From NCBI RefSeq assembly GCF_029227915.1, contig NC_079887.1, positions 9,548,001 through 9,612,000 of the forward strand: DNA of 64,000 bases. Direction: 5' to 3'. The notes below the pieces were generated by a model. The model ran no database searches. It was given only the letters and a program-made list of their open reading frames with translations, and was not told the DNA's origin. Shown piece after piece: positions 33,546 to 46,400 of the stretch. Within the stretch, counting starts at the first letter, position 1. Each line of letters begins with the position of its first letter. This stretch comes from Hydractinia symbiolongicarpus. Taxonomy: Eukaryota; Cnidaria; Hydrozoa; Anthoathecata; Hydractiniidae. The position numbers and the translations under genes are program-made.

Positions 33546-35038
33546 TTGGATGTAGTAAGAACATTGCTTGAAGATAAGAATTTATAATATTATCTCTTCA
33601 CTGACGTCAATACATTAAGGTAAAAGAATTTACATTTTGATGTTTACAATAAATGGTTTACTACGTTGATCGCTGCCAAGTTCCGGTTCGTAAATTATAT
33701 TAAATTTATGAGTAAAAGAGCGGAAAAGAAATTCGTGAACCGGTCATCATATTTTGAATGCTTATTATGGAAAAAGTTATTTTTTGGCTGCAAAAACTAT
33801 TTCGTATGAGAAATTTAATTCATAACCTTTGTAACGTTATATAATCTAATTTTTTCCTCATTTCTCAAAGTAACTAATAATACAAATGAAAGAATCTGAC
33901 AAACTATACGAACATAACAACAAAATTAGTATAGCATTGACGAAATTTGATACTACCTATCCATTTAAGGCTTGTTACCCTATAATAGAATAGTACCTTG
34001 GTACTGTGGTCTTGTTGGTGAAAGAAGGTAAGAACTAAGGCATTGTTGTGTCTTGCAACGAACCGTCGTTTCCAGTTTTTGCCTTATTTGGCATTTGAGA
34101 AGACGGCTAGATTTTTCGCTTTTTTTGAATATCCAAAGAGGGTGTCACACTCCCCCCCCCCACACACACACGTCATAGCCAAGCAGGTTAAAAATCGGGA
34201 AATCGGGATTTGCAGCAGTATTATTCTGTGCATTCTTTTGCGTGAGATCAGTCCTTGTGTGTGTTTACATGGCTTTGTGTGTGGTGTCAGTTTTTTTTTG
34301 TCCGGGTGTTCTGTACTAGACTAAGGCTGAGCTTGTGTTGTGTTGGCGTGTGTCTGGTATAATAACAGGTAACAATGGACCACCAAGTGATATGTTTTAC
34401 GTATATATGGCTGTAGCTAGCTGTAGCGATAGCGAATGACAAAAAAAATTTTTGTTGAGTACTAGCATTAGCTAGCTAAAGTTTTTTAAAAAATTTGGTT
34501 ACTAATTTTGCTGCCTATCACCAGCTTTTTTTACTTGCAGAGAAAAGTATTAACAAACTCTTGCAGCTGCAAAAGGTAAGACAAAACGTAGTGTCTTTGT
34601 TATTGCATATAGATCACTTGCCAATGTTTGCTAAAGTTTTAAGAGTTTGTGTTTTTTTGCACATGCGCAGGCATTTTTGTAGGTATACTACTGTATAAAT
34701 ATAAACAACAGTCCAAAAGTGACCAAAGAAATTCATTGAAAAAGGAAATATATCTTTGCTTGCCCCTTCGTCGTTGGTAACCAGGTCTTACACAAGAAAT
34801 TCAGCCATGGCGATTCTTAACTAATGCGGCAGTGAACGCTCTGACAGAGCACAGATGGAGCAAGTCTGCAAAACTGCACTTACAGGTGTAATAGACATTT
34901 TATCATGGATTTAATTGTAGATAATTTTTTCATTTGACAAAACTATTGGAAACCATAGCAGATCAGAATTTAAACTTTTCTACCTAAAAATGAATGCACA
35001 TCAAAAATTAACCTTGAACCCCGTATCACACGCGTAAC

Positions 35039-35127
35039 TGTTATGTTATACTTGGCGCTTTATATTATGCGTATATATTTATGGTGTAATCGGCACTTGA
35101 TATAATATATATAGTTGAAACTAAACA
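35039..35127 (+). repeat. gypsy 5' LTR (89 bp)
   Basis: Starts TGTTATGTTATACTTGGCGC and ends CTAAACA. Partner at 40886-40974. Unusually short for an LTR. Confidence 0.92.
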
Positions 35128-35143
35128 TGGCGCTGCGAACAGG
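35128..35143 (+). other. gypsy candidate primer-binding site
   Basis: TGGCGCTGCGAACAGG begins right after the LTR with TGG, as required to pair with a tRNA CCA end. I could not assign the tRNA. Confidence 0.55.
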
Positions 35144-35226
35144 ATTAACCAGCAAAAACTATTGTTGAAATAAAGTAGAGTTTATATCTTAAAGAATCTT
35201 TAAAATCAAATTATTTAATTAACGTT

Positions 35227-36268
35227 ATGGAAGAACAAATGGAGAATGTCCTTGTTCCACCTATATTGGATCTATCAGTAGACAGGTTTCTTGCTTGGAA
35301 AAGCTGGAAAGAGAAGTGGACTGACTATGCAATGTTGACTGGACTTGAGGAAAAAAGTCCACAATACATCAGTGCAATGATACGTGACACTTTCATTATA
35401 TGAGTCGTTTTCGTTAACAAAAGAGCAAAAGAATGATCCAGTAGCAATAATTGAAAACCTTGAAAAGTTTGCAAAAGGACTTGTGAATGAAACATTAGAA
35501 CGTCATATTTTCAACTTACGCACTCAAGACGAAAGTGAGAAATTTGATGACTTCCTGACAGATGTGAAAAACTTGAGCAATAACTGTAATTTTTGCCTAA
35601 TTTGCCATCCAGGTTTAGTGAGAGATCGAATTGTCTCTGGTATTGCCAGTAGTGCTACTCAAAAGAAACTTTTATCTGAAGCCAGATTAACACTCGAAAA
35701 AGCTGCGGATATTTGCAGAGCTGGTGAAAAAGCAACCGAAGGTCTCATCACATTGAAAGCGAAAAAAGAAGAGGAAGATAATGTCAACTATCTCCACGGT
35801 AAATCAAAAGTTGCAGGTATGAGGAATAATTTCTCCAACAGTAATAATGTTTTGTGCAAATTTTGTGGATGTAACCATGCATTTGGGAAAAGGTACTGTC
35901 CCGCATGGGGAAAAACGTGTATTAATTGTGGCCAACAGAATCATTTTGCTAAAAGTTTACTCTGTGGGAAACAAAATTATCAAGGAGGATTTAATAAGGA
36001 CACAAAGGGAGCCCATGACATTCAAGGGACTGGTGAAGGGGTAGGTGCCCTTTTTCTCGGGAGACTTGGGGCCTCTGTACATTCAATTGAGAGCAGCTGG
36101 GAAGTTAATGTGCGTGTAGATAATAACAATTTGAAAATGAAAATCGATACCGGTGCTGATATTTCTGTGATCGGACTCAATCATCTGGAACAGATAGGGT
36201 ATAAAGTTCATGACCTCCATCCAACAACTAAAAAGTTAATCGGACCAGACTCGCATCGATTCAAATGA
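35227..36268 (+). pseudogene. gypsy gag and aspartic protease
   Basis: ATG at 35227 opens a gag frame (ILDLSVDRFLAWKSWKEKW) that ends at a TGA at 35401-35403. A one-base shift near 35390 leads into the main frame, which runs to 36268. That frame holds gag helices, two zinc knuckles (CKFCGCNHAFGKRYC and CINCGQQNHFAKSLLC) and a retropepsin motif KIDTGADISVIG. The stop at 36266-36268 comes just before the RT part, which is in another frame. Confidence 0.85.
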
Positions 36269-36272
36269 CAAG

Positions 36273-36982
36273 TTGTATGTGTGTGAATTTGTAAAAATAG
36301 CCCTTTTGGGGCGCCCAGCAATCGAAAAGCTCAATTTAGTAACAATTAATCAAATTAAGCAGGACAATGACTATCCAGAAGACATTATTTCTCAATTTCC
36401 ACAGGTGTTTGAAGGTTTAGGCGAAATTAAAGGTGCGCCTATTCGCATAGAAGTGGAAGAAGGTAGTACTCCTTATCATATATCTGCCCCTAGAAGAGTA
36501 CCATTACCATTGTTGGATCCTCTTAAAAAGGAACTTGATCGAATGGAAAATTTAGGGGCATACGTCGAGTTACGCAACCAACGGAGTGGTGTCATCCTAT
36601 CGTAGTTGTGCCTAAACCAAACGGGACTTTGCGAATATGTTTGGACCTGACCAAATTGAATGTCGTAACAAAAAGAAGTCTTTATCAACTGGAAAGTGTT
36701 AATGAAACTTTGGCCAAATCAGGGGAGGAATGTGTAGTTATGTCTAAATTAGATGCCAACTCGGGTTATTGGCAAGTGAAACTAGAAGAAGAAAGCCAGT
36801 TAAAAGCCACATTTATCACTCCATTTGGTCGGTATTGTCCAACTCGTGCTCCGTTTGGCCTTACCTCCATGCCCGAAACATTTAATGAGCGTATAGATGA
36901 CATGATTGTGGGGAAAAGTGGTATTGTTAAGAGTATGGATGATTTTTTAGTTTTTGGAAAAGGTAATCAACATCATGACGAA
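36273..36982 (+). pseudogene. gypsy reverse transcriptase, 5' part
   Basis: 36273-36605 carries the protease-RT linker and RT start (PRRVPLPLLDPLKKELDRME). A frameshift near 36590 leads to VVPKPNGTLRICLDLTKLN, then MSKLDANSGYWQVKL, ATFITPFGRY and SMDDFLVFG, where YxDD would be expected. The frame is cut at 36982 by the LINE. Confidence 0.85.
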
Positions 36983-38589
36983 CATCATCATCATCATCAT
37001 CATCATTCTCGGCTTAACGTCCGTTTTCCATGCTAGCATGGGTTGGACGGGGTATATTAATGACCCTCTTCCAATCTGATCTAGACTGTGTTAGATCTAA
37101 ACTCAACTTCCTCTCTATCAAGTCTGTCCTTATAACCTCCTGCCAAGTCTTTCTCGGTCTGCCTCTGGGCTTTGCCCCAGGAACTATCAAGTATCTACAC
37201 TTTCTTACCCAATTATCCTCCTCCATTCTTTCCAAGTGCCCCAGCCAATTCAATCTTCTTATCTGGATAACATCTTTAATTCTACAGAGACTTAGCCTGC
37301 TTCTTAGCTCATCTGAACTCTTTCTGTCTCTCAGACTGGCCTTACACATCCACCTAACCATTCTCATATCATTCCTTTCTAAACGGTCAAGATCTTCCTG
37401 CTTCACTGCCCATGTCTCACTACCGTACAACATAACACTTCTTACACAGGCCTCATACAACCTACCTTTTACCTCAATTGACAGGACTCTGCTAGTCAAT
37501 AAAGGAAGTAACTCTCTAAACTTTTTCCAAGCAGAACCTATCCTGCAAGTAACACTTCTTCCAACACCCCCTTCACTGCCCAACATATCACCTAAGTAAC
37601 AGAACAAAACCAAACTGCATCTTATCTATATCAATTCTTTCTCTAAGTAACTTATCAATCACTCTTTCAATAACTTTCATTACTTGATCAACCAACTTCA
37701 AACCTCTATAGTTACCCCTTTCTAATGCATCACCCTTGCCCTTGAAACAATTCACTATTACACTCGACTGCCACTCACTCGGAATAGCACCATCCTTTAT
37801 AATCTGGTTAGCAAGACTTGTAATAAGCTCAACTCCAATATATCCAGATGCTTTTACCATCTCTGCAACAATACCTGATACTCCTGCAGCCTTGCCAATC
37901 TTCATTTTCCTAATAGCCTCCACTACCCATTCTGTCTTGATCTGCATGGCTGGCCCTTCTACAACATCATCATCAGACAAATTATCCTCGTCCCAATCAA
38001 ACTCAGTGTTAAGCAACCTCTGATAATGATTCTTCCAAGCTACCCTTTTCTCCTCCTCTGTGCTAGCCAAAACACCTTCATCATTACGTATACACTTCTC
38101 ACCTACAATATCTTGATTAGTCTTCATTTGCTTCATTTGCTTTGCTATCTTGAATACCTCATTGCGCTGGTCTTCCCTCCTTAACACATCTGCAAATCTG
38201 TTTCTCTCTGCTTCTGATTTTGCCTTATACACTGCTGTACGAGCCCGACGCTTAGCTTCTAAGTAAATATTTTTACTACCACCTGACTTCCACTCTTTCC
38301 AAAGTTTCCTCTTTTCCTTTATACACTGGTCAACCTCATTATTCCACCACCAGGTCTGTCTATGTCTAGCTGGTCCTTTCGTCCACCCACAGGTATCATC
38401 AGAAGCTTCTAGAAGACAATTCTTCAAGGTAGTCCAAGTACTTTCAACATTGTCACTATCACATTGACTATTGTAGGCTAACTGCTGAACTTTTGCACTA
38501 AATTGTCTTGCTACAATCTCTTCCTTCAGCTTCCAGACTTTTCGACGGGGCCTGTACTTTCTCTTGGCTTCTCTGACACTCTTCAAGAA
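36983..38589 (-). mobile_element. Non-LTR retrotransposon (LINE), truncated and internally deleted
   Basis: Inserted in gypsy RT; joining the flanks restores HDE directly to RLKIFLSEL, so the borders are clear, with GAA at both edges as a possible short target duplication. Minus-strand frame 38586-37630 encodes the RT N-terminal part (VWKLKEEIVARQF, WWWNNEVDQCIKEKRKLWKE, MKIGKAAGVSGIVAEMVKAS, GNYRGLKLVDQVMKV) and stops at MQFGF. Frame 37613-37014 starts at CYLGDMLG and gives the C-terminal part (LYGSETWAVKQEDLDRLERN, RRLNWLGHLERMEEDNW). The RT palm with its FADD box is deleted between them, and the 5' end with endonuclease is missing. The 3' tail on the minus strand is (ATG)n, seen as CAT repeats at 36983-37006. 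Confidence 0.9.
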
Positions 38590-39395
38590 CGTTTGAAAAT
38601 ATTTCTATCAGAATTATCTAAAAACAAAGTAACATTGAATTTAGAGAAATGCCAATTCAGGAAAACTGAAGTCGAGTTTTTAGGACATAAAATTTCAAAA
38701 GAGGGAATTCAGCCATTAGCAACTAAAGTGGAAGCTTTTAAGAAATTTCCAATACCCACAAACATTACCGAACTCAGACGATTTATGGGAATGGCTCAAC
38801 AAATATCACGTTTCAGTGCAGATCTTGCTAAAACTGCAGAGCCACTAAGAGACCTTTTAAGTTCGAAGAATGAATGGATATGGACAGTTGTTCATACGAA
38901 CGCTTTCAACAATTGTAAAGAATTATTGTCAATGCAACCGATTCTTGCACATTATGATGTTAAAAAGAAAACAAAAATTAGGACAGATGGAAGTGTTACT
39001 AATGGTATCAGTGTCATACTTTATCAATACCATAATGAATGGCGACCGGTTGATTGTGCTTCACGTTTCCTAACAGCAACGGAAAAGATTTATGCACCGA
39101 TCGAGGTGGAAATGTTAGCAGCTTCGTGGGGAATGGAAAGAATGGCAGTTCATTTGTACGGAATTTCTCATTTTGTACTAGAAACAGATCACAAACTGTT
39201 AATACCAATTTTAAATAACAAACCACTGAATGAATTGTCTCCACGTATACAATGACTAAGAATGCGTATGATGAAATTTAGATTTACTGCAACCCATGTA
39301 CCCGGGAAAGACCTACTAGATGCTGATGCATTATCACGTGACCATGTCAGGAACCAACAGAAAATGATGCAATTGCTGAAACTGAAGTGACTGCA
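38590..39395 (+). pseudogene. gypsy RT 3' part and RNase H
   Basis: The gypsy frame resumes after the LINE with RLKIFLSELSKNKVTLNLEK, FLGHKISKEGI and ELRRFMGMAQQISRF, then RNase H (KIRTDGSVTNG, YAPIEVEMLAASWGMER, LETDHKLLIPILNNKP). It stops at a TGA at 39253-39255 where CGA (Arg) would continue the reading. Beyond it the frame reads MMKFRFTATHVPGKDLLDAD to a further break near 39390. Confidence 0.85.
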
Positions 39396-39397
39396 TT

Positions 39398-40822
39398 GTG
39401 AATCAAGTGATACACAGTGTACCAGCATCAGAGCAACGATTAGTAAAGATTAAAGAAGCCACTGCAAATGATGTCGTATTACAAGCAGTGATAACAGCAA
39501 CTCAAACTGGATGGCCAGAACAACGCAGAAACTGTTCAATTGAAATTCAACCATACTGGGAAGGCCGTGCTAATCTCACCTACATTAATGGTTTGCTACT
39601 ACTTGGAGAAAGAATCGTAGTACCAAAGGAACTGCAACGTTCTATATTGATGAAATTGCATCAGGGACACTTGGGTACAGAGAAGTGTAAACGCAGAGCT
39701 CGTCAGACTGTTTTTTGGCCTAAAATGAATCGAGACATTGAAGACTTCATAAAGAAATGTTCGACTTGTCAAGAAATGCCACCATCGAAAACCAATGCTC
39801 CATTATTGCCTTACTCGTCACCAGATATTGCTTGGCAAAACGTTGGCACTGACCTGTTTCAATATGCTGGTAGATCGTACCTTATAGTTGCGTATTACTA
39901 CTCATTGTGGACAGAAGTATATTTACTTAATCGTCCTGATGCTGCTTGTGTCATTGAAGCTACCAAATTAATTTTTTCTCAACATGGCATTCCAGAAACA
40001 TTAGTCTCTGATAATGGGAGCCAGTATGCATCTTATCAATTCAAGAAGTTTGCAAACGAATGGGGATTTAACCCCATTACTAGCAATCCTAGATACCCCA
40101 GAAGTAACGATCTGGCTGAATCAATGGTGAAAATTGTAAAACGTCTTATAAAGAAAACACAAAGATCAAATGAAGAGTTTTACTTAGGATTGTTAGCCAT
40201 CCGTAACACACCGTTAAGTTGCGGAAAGTCGCCTGCCCAATTACTGATTGGGTTCAATCTCTCCGACACCTTACCGTCAGTTGTTCGTCACACACCAAAC
40301 TTCTTCAGAAACATGGATAGAGAGAAAAAACAAATGAAAACCTACCATGACCAAAGGTGTTCTGGTACGGCCTTGATATTTCAACCGGGCCAAATAGTTT
40401 CCATTCAACATCAGGACACTCGAGAATGGACAATCAAAGGGAAAATATTGAATGAAGTTGCACCTCGCTCATATACAGTTTGACTTCGAAATGGAAATAT
40501 TATTCGGCGGAATCAAATTGCTCTCAGGCGAGTCTATGGGGTGTCCCTCTTTTCTCCTGGGGAAGGGGTTTATTCCTCCAAACCTGTTCCTTGTGAAACA
40601 CTCCCCGTTAATGCAAACGACAGCGAAGACACTATTCTGTATAACGAATGCGAGGAGATGCACAGCGATGCTACCATTCCGTATGATGACAGTGAAGATA
40701 GTAACTTATCTGTGTCAGAGGACGACAACGTAGGATACGATTCAATTGATGATGTAGTGCAGCGATCAAGATTCGGAAGAAAAATCAAACGTAAAAGAGT
40801 GTTAGACTATGAAGAGTTATAG
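39398..40822 (+). pseudogene. gypsy integrase
   Basis: Zinc-binding HHCC region (MKLHQGHLGTEKC ... KKCSTCQ), then catalytic residues in VGTDLFQY (Asp), LVSDNGSQYAS (Asp) and NDLAESMVKIVKR (Glu). AYYYSLWTEV replaces the usual DYYS; this is not a catalytic site. The frame is closed by TGA at 40481-40483, again where CGA would fit, and the acidic C-terminal tail continues to a stop at 40822. Confidence 0.88.
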
Positions 40823-40875
40823 AAACGTGTATATACAGACAAACCACATAACCTTGGTTATGTTTTAAAAATTTT

Positions 40876-40885
40876 AAAAAGGAGA
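40876..40885 (+). other. gypsy polypurine tract
   Basis: AAAAAGGAGA directly before the 3' LTR. Confidence 0.75.
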
Positions 40886-40974
40886 TGTTATGTTATACTT
40901 GACGCTTTATATTATGCGTATATATTTATGGTGTAATCTGCACTTGATATAATATATATAGTTAAAACTAAACA
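40886..40974 (+). repeat. gypsy 3' LTR (89 bp)
   Basis: Three differences from the 5' LTR. Followed by the target duplication GTAAC. Confidence 0.92.
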
Positions 40975-40979
40975 GTAAC

Positions 40980-41864
40980 CTCCTTTGCATGTGTGTTTTA
41001 CATCACATGCGTTACTTGATTTACACGTGCAAATCATCGCACACCTACTCAAACATTCCTGAAAAAGCCTGCTTTTCCTGCAAGTAAAAAGCGCTTTTAT
41101 CTTTTGTTTACCGTAATTACTTTAATGATCTTTGTGAGAGAGCTATGTTGCGGGTGAAAAGCTTTGCAATATAGCAATATGTCACTATGACACAAAGTGA
41201 ATAAGATTATTTAACTTCAATGGCTTAATTTAAATTAATAAAGCTGTTACAATGCACTTTTTATCTTGAAACTGTTAGTCAAACTGTTCCCTCATCCAAG
41301 AAAAAGGTTTATAGCCAACCTACCATCCTAGCTAATTTAATGACCCCTAACTCAGTTAGAAAAACTACCTAGACATACATACCCAACTTTAAACTGTCCA
41401 TGTCAACACTGCCATAAATTCTTATTTTCATTAGTAAAGCAAAAATGTGGCAAAGTTAGGGCTAGGGCCAGCCATTCACCCCACATAATGACATGACTAA
41501 CTCTTTGTGAAGCCTTTTCTTTGGCCTTGAGTCCCGTCTGCAATGAGAACCTTTTTGAAATTAAAGAAATAGTAGCTAGGGGTGCTCAATATTTACAAGA
41601 GAAAATTTTATATCTGAAAACATTTCCTAAATTACGACCCATTTTAAACACTTACACCACCATAAAAGCATTCAGTTATGGCAAGAAAAATTGAAATTCA
41701 AATTATATTGCAATCATAAGTATGCGTGTGAAGATTTTACTAATTTTTCTGAATCTATAAACAGAAGAAATAATAATAATAGCTTTTGATATTTTTAGGT
41801 ATGAAAACTTTCCGCAAATAATCAACAGCAATACATTTAAGCAATTTTTATACCATCTTTAGAA
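40980..41864. other. Intergenic, 5' flank of the carrier gene
   Basis: No gene or repeat recognised. The last bases before the next start codon read CCATCTTTAGAA-ATG, with an acceptor-like AG two bases before the ATG. Confidence 0.5.
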
Positions 41865-43434
41865 ATGTCAAGCAATGTTGACAAACCGAAGGAAAATGAA
41901 GGTATCAAGAATATTGGGTGGAATGACTTGGATAAAAGGAAATATTATTTTTTTGGTCCATTAAGTATGGTTGCTGTCCGATTAATTATATTCCCTCCAA
42001 TGCTAATTAAAACCAGACTACAAGTTCAGAAACAAACCACCTTGTACAATGGAACATATGATGCCTTTAAGAAAATATTCAAACATGAAGGTATACGTGG
42101 GTATTACAAAGGGTTTGCTGCTTACAATTTGACTGTGATTTCAAGTCAAGTTTATATTACAACATATGAACTTGTGAGAGCAAACCTTCCTATGTTAACA
42201 CCAGGTGGTAAAAGTTTAGTTGCTGGTTTATGTGCATCACTTGCTGGACTAACTATCACTGTACCAGTTGACATTGTGACTCAAAAGCAAATGATAGCTG
42301 GACAGCAAGTTGGAAAAAAAAACTCGTATGTTTTTCAATCTGCACCGTCTGTAGCCTCTAAAATTTACAAGAAAACCGGCTTAAGAGGGTTCTATAAAGG
42401 ATACTTAGCTTCAATATTGACTTATACACCTAGCTCTGGAATTTGGTGGGCTGCATATTATGACTTTGGACAATTATATGGGAAATACAGACCAGAAGGC
42501 GTTCCAGATATTGTTATTCAAGCAATGAGTGGAATGTCAGCATCTTCAGTTGCATCACTAGTTAGCAATCCAGTAGACACAATACGGACTCGTCAGCAGG
42601 TATGCAGAAGTTACTTTTCGTATCCATTTTTTTCCTTCTAATTGGCTTAAAAATAAAATTTGGTTTTAATAAGAAAATGTGTCAGTTAGCAAAATAGTTT
42701 CAGGTTACAATAGGGTTTAAATTTTGTTTTGGAATTTTACAGTTTGTGGTTTGATATATACTATAAAACTGTCTGGCTATTTTGTGAAATAGCCAAAAAC
42801 AGCAGTTTTCCACAATAATATCCAGATTTGTATTTTCAAAAAAATCTTAATCTTAAGTAACTTATGCTAAACAAGGTTAAGGTTATAAAGCAAACAAAAT
42901 GGTTAGCAGCAGTGTATATAACATTCCATGCATATCCTTGTATATCCATATGAAATTAATATCTGAACTTTAGAGTAGTTTTTTTGTATATACATGACAT
43001 GTCCAGTTTTTACACATGCTCAACAATAACACCTATTTTCATATCCACTTTGTTGTAAACGTAAACAATAACCTTCTTTACAACAACAAAAATAGATGTA
43101 ACATACAGAACAATAATTTATATGTATCTAGAAATAATTTTGGTCTTTAATGATCATTTTTATGTCATTTTAATAAAAAACAACAACTGGCTATAAACGT
43201 ATGGTATTATTTTAAATATTGGATCTTATTTTTATATGTATTGTTTTTCATTTTTTTTAGGTCAGTGGTGGCACAATTATCTCTGTTACTAAACAGTTAA
43301 TTCATGAAGAAGGCATACGTTGTTTGACAAAAGGCCTTACTGCAAGATTAACAGCTTCTGTGCCATCTGGGTCCTGTCTTATTGTAAGCTATGAACTAGT
43401 GAAGAGACTGTGTGTGAAAAGTGAACTTAGGTGA
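41865..43434 (+). CDS. SLC25A44: Mitochondrial carrier, SLC25A44-like
   Basis: Two exons, 41865-42599 and 43261-43434, joined in phase 0 across a 661-bp GT-AG intron, giving 302 residues (human SLC25A44, 314). The start IGWNDLDKRKYYFFGP matches the family's IEWEHLDKKKFYVFG pattern. Three mitochondrial-carrier repeats are visible, with signature starts FPPMLIKTRLQVQKQ, VPVDIVTQKQM and NPVDTIRTRQQ, each followed by a GxxGFYKG-type element (GIRGYYKGF, GLRGFYKGY, GIRCLTKGL). The first repeat lacks the acidic residue of the canonical PxD/E signature, as in SLC25A44 itself. The family member in mammals imports branched-chain amino acids through the inner mitochondrial membrane. An AATAAA lies at 43913. 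Confidence 0.92.
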
Positions 43435-46400
43435 TAAACAAATGTGAACTTCACATAGGTTGTTGTTGGCTGCTGATGTCATCAAACTAAACACAAGATT
43501 TGTAAAAAATCCAGCAAACATTTGTATCAAATGATTTTCTTTTTATATATACATAATTTAAGAATTAATACATATTTTCTTCAAGTTTAATTTGACTTTT
43601 TAGAAAAATTTTTGTAGAATATTTTATGTTTAAAAGGATCTCAATATGTTCTTAATGCAAGTGATATTTTATTCATTGTGTGCAGATTGTCTACTTTTTT
43701 GTATGGGGATCCTGTACTATACCTTGTAATACTTTTTGTTCTTCACAAAGTACTATATGGCTGCAATGAGTTCTGTGATGAGTGAAAGAAACGCAATAGT
43801 AAGGACTGTTTCGATGGTGCCAGATCCTTTAAAAAACTCTCCATTTGTATTTTGTGAATGTTTTTGCAAGTACAAAGTCATGTTAAAGGTGACACAAAAT
43901 ATTTATGCATGAAATAAATATCTTTTTACTGATCTGGCACTCATGAAGAAAAAGTCATCACTTTATGCTACATATGCATGAAATTTATCCATAAGTTTTT
44001 ATTAGTGAATTTCAAAATGTTTTTTTCTTCACACTGTTAGCATATGGAATATTTCCCTTTTAAAGGATACATGAAACACCAAATTGCAAATTTTGTTTTA
44101 TTCTTAAACTTTTATGTATCAAAAAGCTGATAATTCATAGAATATTTTAAGTTAGAATATAAATTTTTTACATAAAAAGATTACTACGTTTTTATCTAAA
44201 AGGTACAAGGGTTTATGAATATGAAGATAAAGTTTAAATATAACTGTTCTGGACATGCTGAACTTTTCAATATCATCATCTTCATCTTCATCATTATCAC
44301 TTGTTTAATGCGACTTTTTCCCACCAACAGTATCTTTTATTGCTTCAAGATAAATTGTTTCAGATATCATAGTGTAAGAAAAATGGAGTAACACTAAAAG
44401 CAGCTTTTTATATAAATTTTGGATTAGACCTTAAACAAAGAAACCAAAACACTGTTTTAATACTTAAGTGATAGTGATTTTTAAGTGACAAACGTACCTT
44501 CGGTTCAATATATAATTGTTTTTTTTATTTTTTGACAAAATAAAATATAAGGAAACTTTTTATCTGCTTTTAGAAAGTACAAACTTTCGCATAGTTTTGT
44601 TTCACATTTTAGGAGAAAGTATAGTCAGTATTTTAAGCATGGGTAATCAGTGTTTGGTATATCCTTAGTTGTCTCCTCAGAATTTTACGTTGTATTTTTA
44701 TAAAAGATATTTATGTAAATGGTGCCCCATTTTATAATTACATAAAATTTCCTATGTTTCATATTGTGCTGTAAATTTTTTTCTGAAAATACTCTTTAAA
44801 TTGGTCGACAGTTTTTTTATATAACATCTTTTCTGGCATTAAATCTTGTAACTTCATACAAGATGTCTTAGTTTGAATGTGTTTTTTATTTATTTTTGAA
44901 AATATAGGACCCAAATATTTTGCCAGTTATGCGAAATTATGATATCGTCTTAAGTTTAATTTCTGTTATAAATGATAATCATGATAATTAAACATTACCA
45001 TACATAATTTATGTTTAAAATTTCAAACTAAAACATAAAAGTCTTACATATCTTCATAGTACCGTAAAATGCATGCTCCAATTTGATCCTGTACATGATG
45101 TTATACATAATTAGCATAAGTTCAAAATCTTATGAATCGATTAAGATTTATTAAAAAGAATGGATTCAAGACATAGCTCTTTCATATAAAAGCATTTTAT
45201 TTTTACATGCTTTAAGGTAGGCTTAACAGGCCCATACGGGGTCAGTTTCTTTTAATAACTCTTCTTTGCTATGCTGCATGGTTATATTACCTACTGAGTT
45301 TTTATATTCAGGTTTTTATATTTAACTCTCCAATACCCCCTAGAACCTTAGATATTGGCAATTACTCGAAACTACCTTTTAAATTTCTTAAAATCCTTAT
45401 AATAAGGATTATTCTTAAAAGTGAAACTCCAAACATAACTTCTTTTAATTCAGGGGAATCAATCTGTAAATTTTGTCGTGTGATCAACTCGATTTCTTGA
45501 TTTTTTTGAATTTTACCCAAAAATGGAGAAAAATCGGATTTTTAGGAAATTTGAAAATTGACATAAAAAACTTTAAAACTGACTTTAAAAAGACAACGTA
45601 AAAACTGAAAAATATGGTAAATAACTTTTATTTGGCTACCAGAACCTTTAAACAGAATGTAATAATTCGCTCTAAAATTAAAGTAATTGAATTTTAACCA
45701 GATGTGGTATTTTGGACAAATTTCAAGCTCCCAATGACGTCACAGAAAAAGTGCTGAAGTTTACCTAAGTTTCATTGAATATGGAAAAGTGTATTAAGTT
45801 GTGGAGCCAGTCATAATATTTTTGAAAAATCCTGGACTATTATAGGGTTTAAATGGACCCATTTAAAGAAAATAAGAAAAATGCTAAAAAAATTATATTG
45901 AAATTTTTCAGGGTGTTAAGGAGTATTGAAGACTTAGCATACAACAATAATTTGTACTATAAAATGACTTTCTTAACATAAATTTTTATATTGGTCATCT
46001 TCGTATTTATTGTATGTATTTATCATTTAAATTAAAGAAAGCCATAATTTCAAAAAATTATTAAATTTAATTTCATGTTTAGAACGGAATTTCTAACAGA
46101 AGAATGCTTAGTCTAACGACAGAATATTTTTTTGTAATTCTTTTAGACACATAAAACCATCACTTTAAGCACTAGTTCACAAGCTTGAGATACTTTGGAT
46201 ACCTTGGACAGATTTCTTTTATACAAAGAATGATTTACATAAAACTATCTTGTTTTTCAATGCTACTTCTGTCTCTTCTGAGTCAATTCTTTTATTGCTT
46301 TGAAGGAACGCATCTAAATTCTATTTAAAGGTCTGAGATCTTTTGACTTTACAGTTTTTCCTTCAGTGTAAGCCATAGAAATATTTGGCTTTGCAACAAA

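Larger units (their letters stand above)
31156..35033. other. Intergenic, 3.9 kb
   Basis: No complete gene. It contains an isolated transposon-end-like sequence (31378-31420), a possible coding exon (32520-32681), two hairpin MITEs (33096-33205, 33430-33545) and a C/CA tract near 34152-34172. The open frames at 32887-33123 and 34043-34324 carry no recognised motif. Confidence 0.5.
35039..40974 (+). mobile_element. Ty3/gypsy LTR retrotransposon, degenerate
   Basis: A 5936-bp element with 89-bp LTRs flanked by the target duplication GTAAC (35034-35038 and 40975-40979). Order: gag with two zinc knuckles, protease, RT, RNase H, integrase, which is the gypsy order. At least five frame breaks or stops interrupt it, and a 1.6-kb LINE lies inside RT (36983-38589). 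The LTRs differ at three of 89 positions by my count, so it is older than the copia element. Non-functional. Confidence 0.92.

Noticed and set aside
37030-37599. Plus-strand frame of 189 codons
   Set aside because: It lies opposite the clear LINE C-terminal frame and has no motif.
44270-44340. Another LINE 3' end
   Set aside because: A CATC-type tract and faint similarity only; too degraded to separate from chance.
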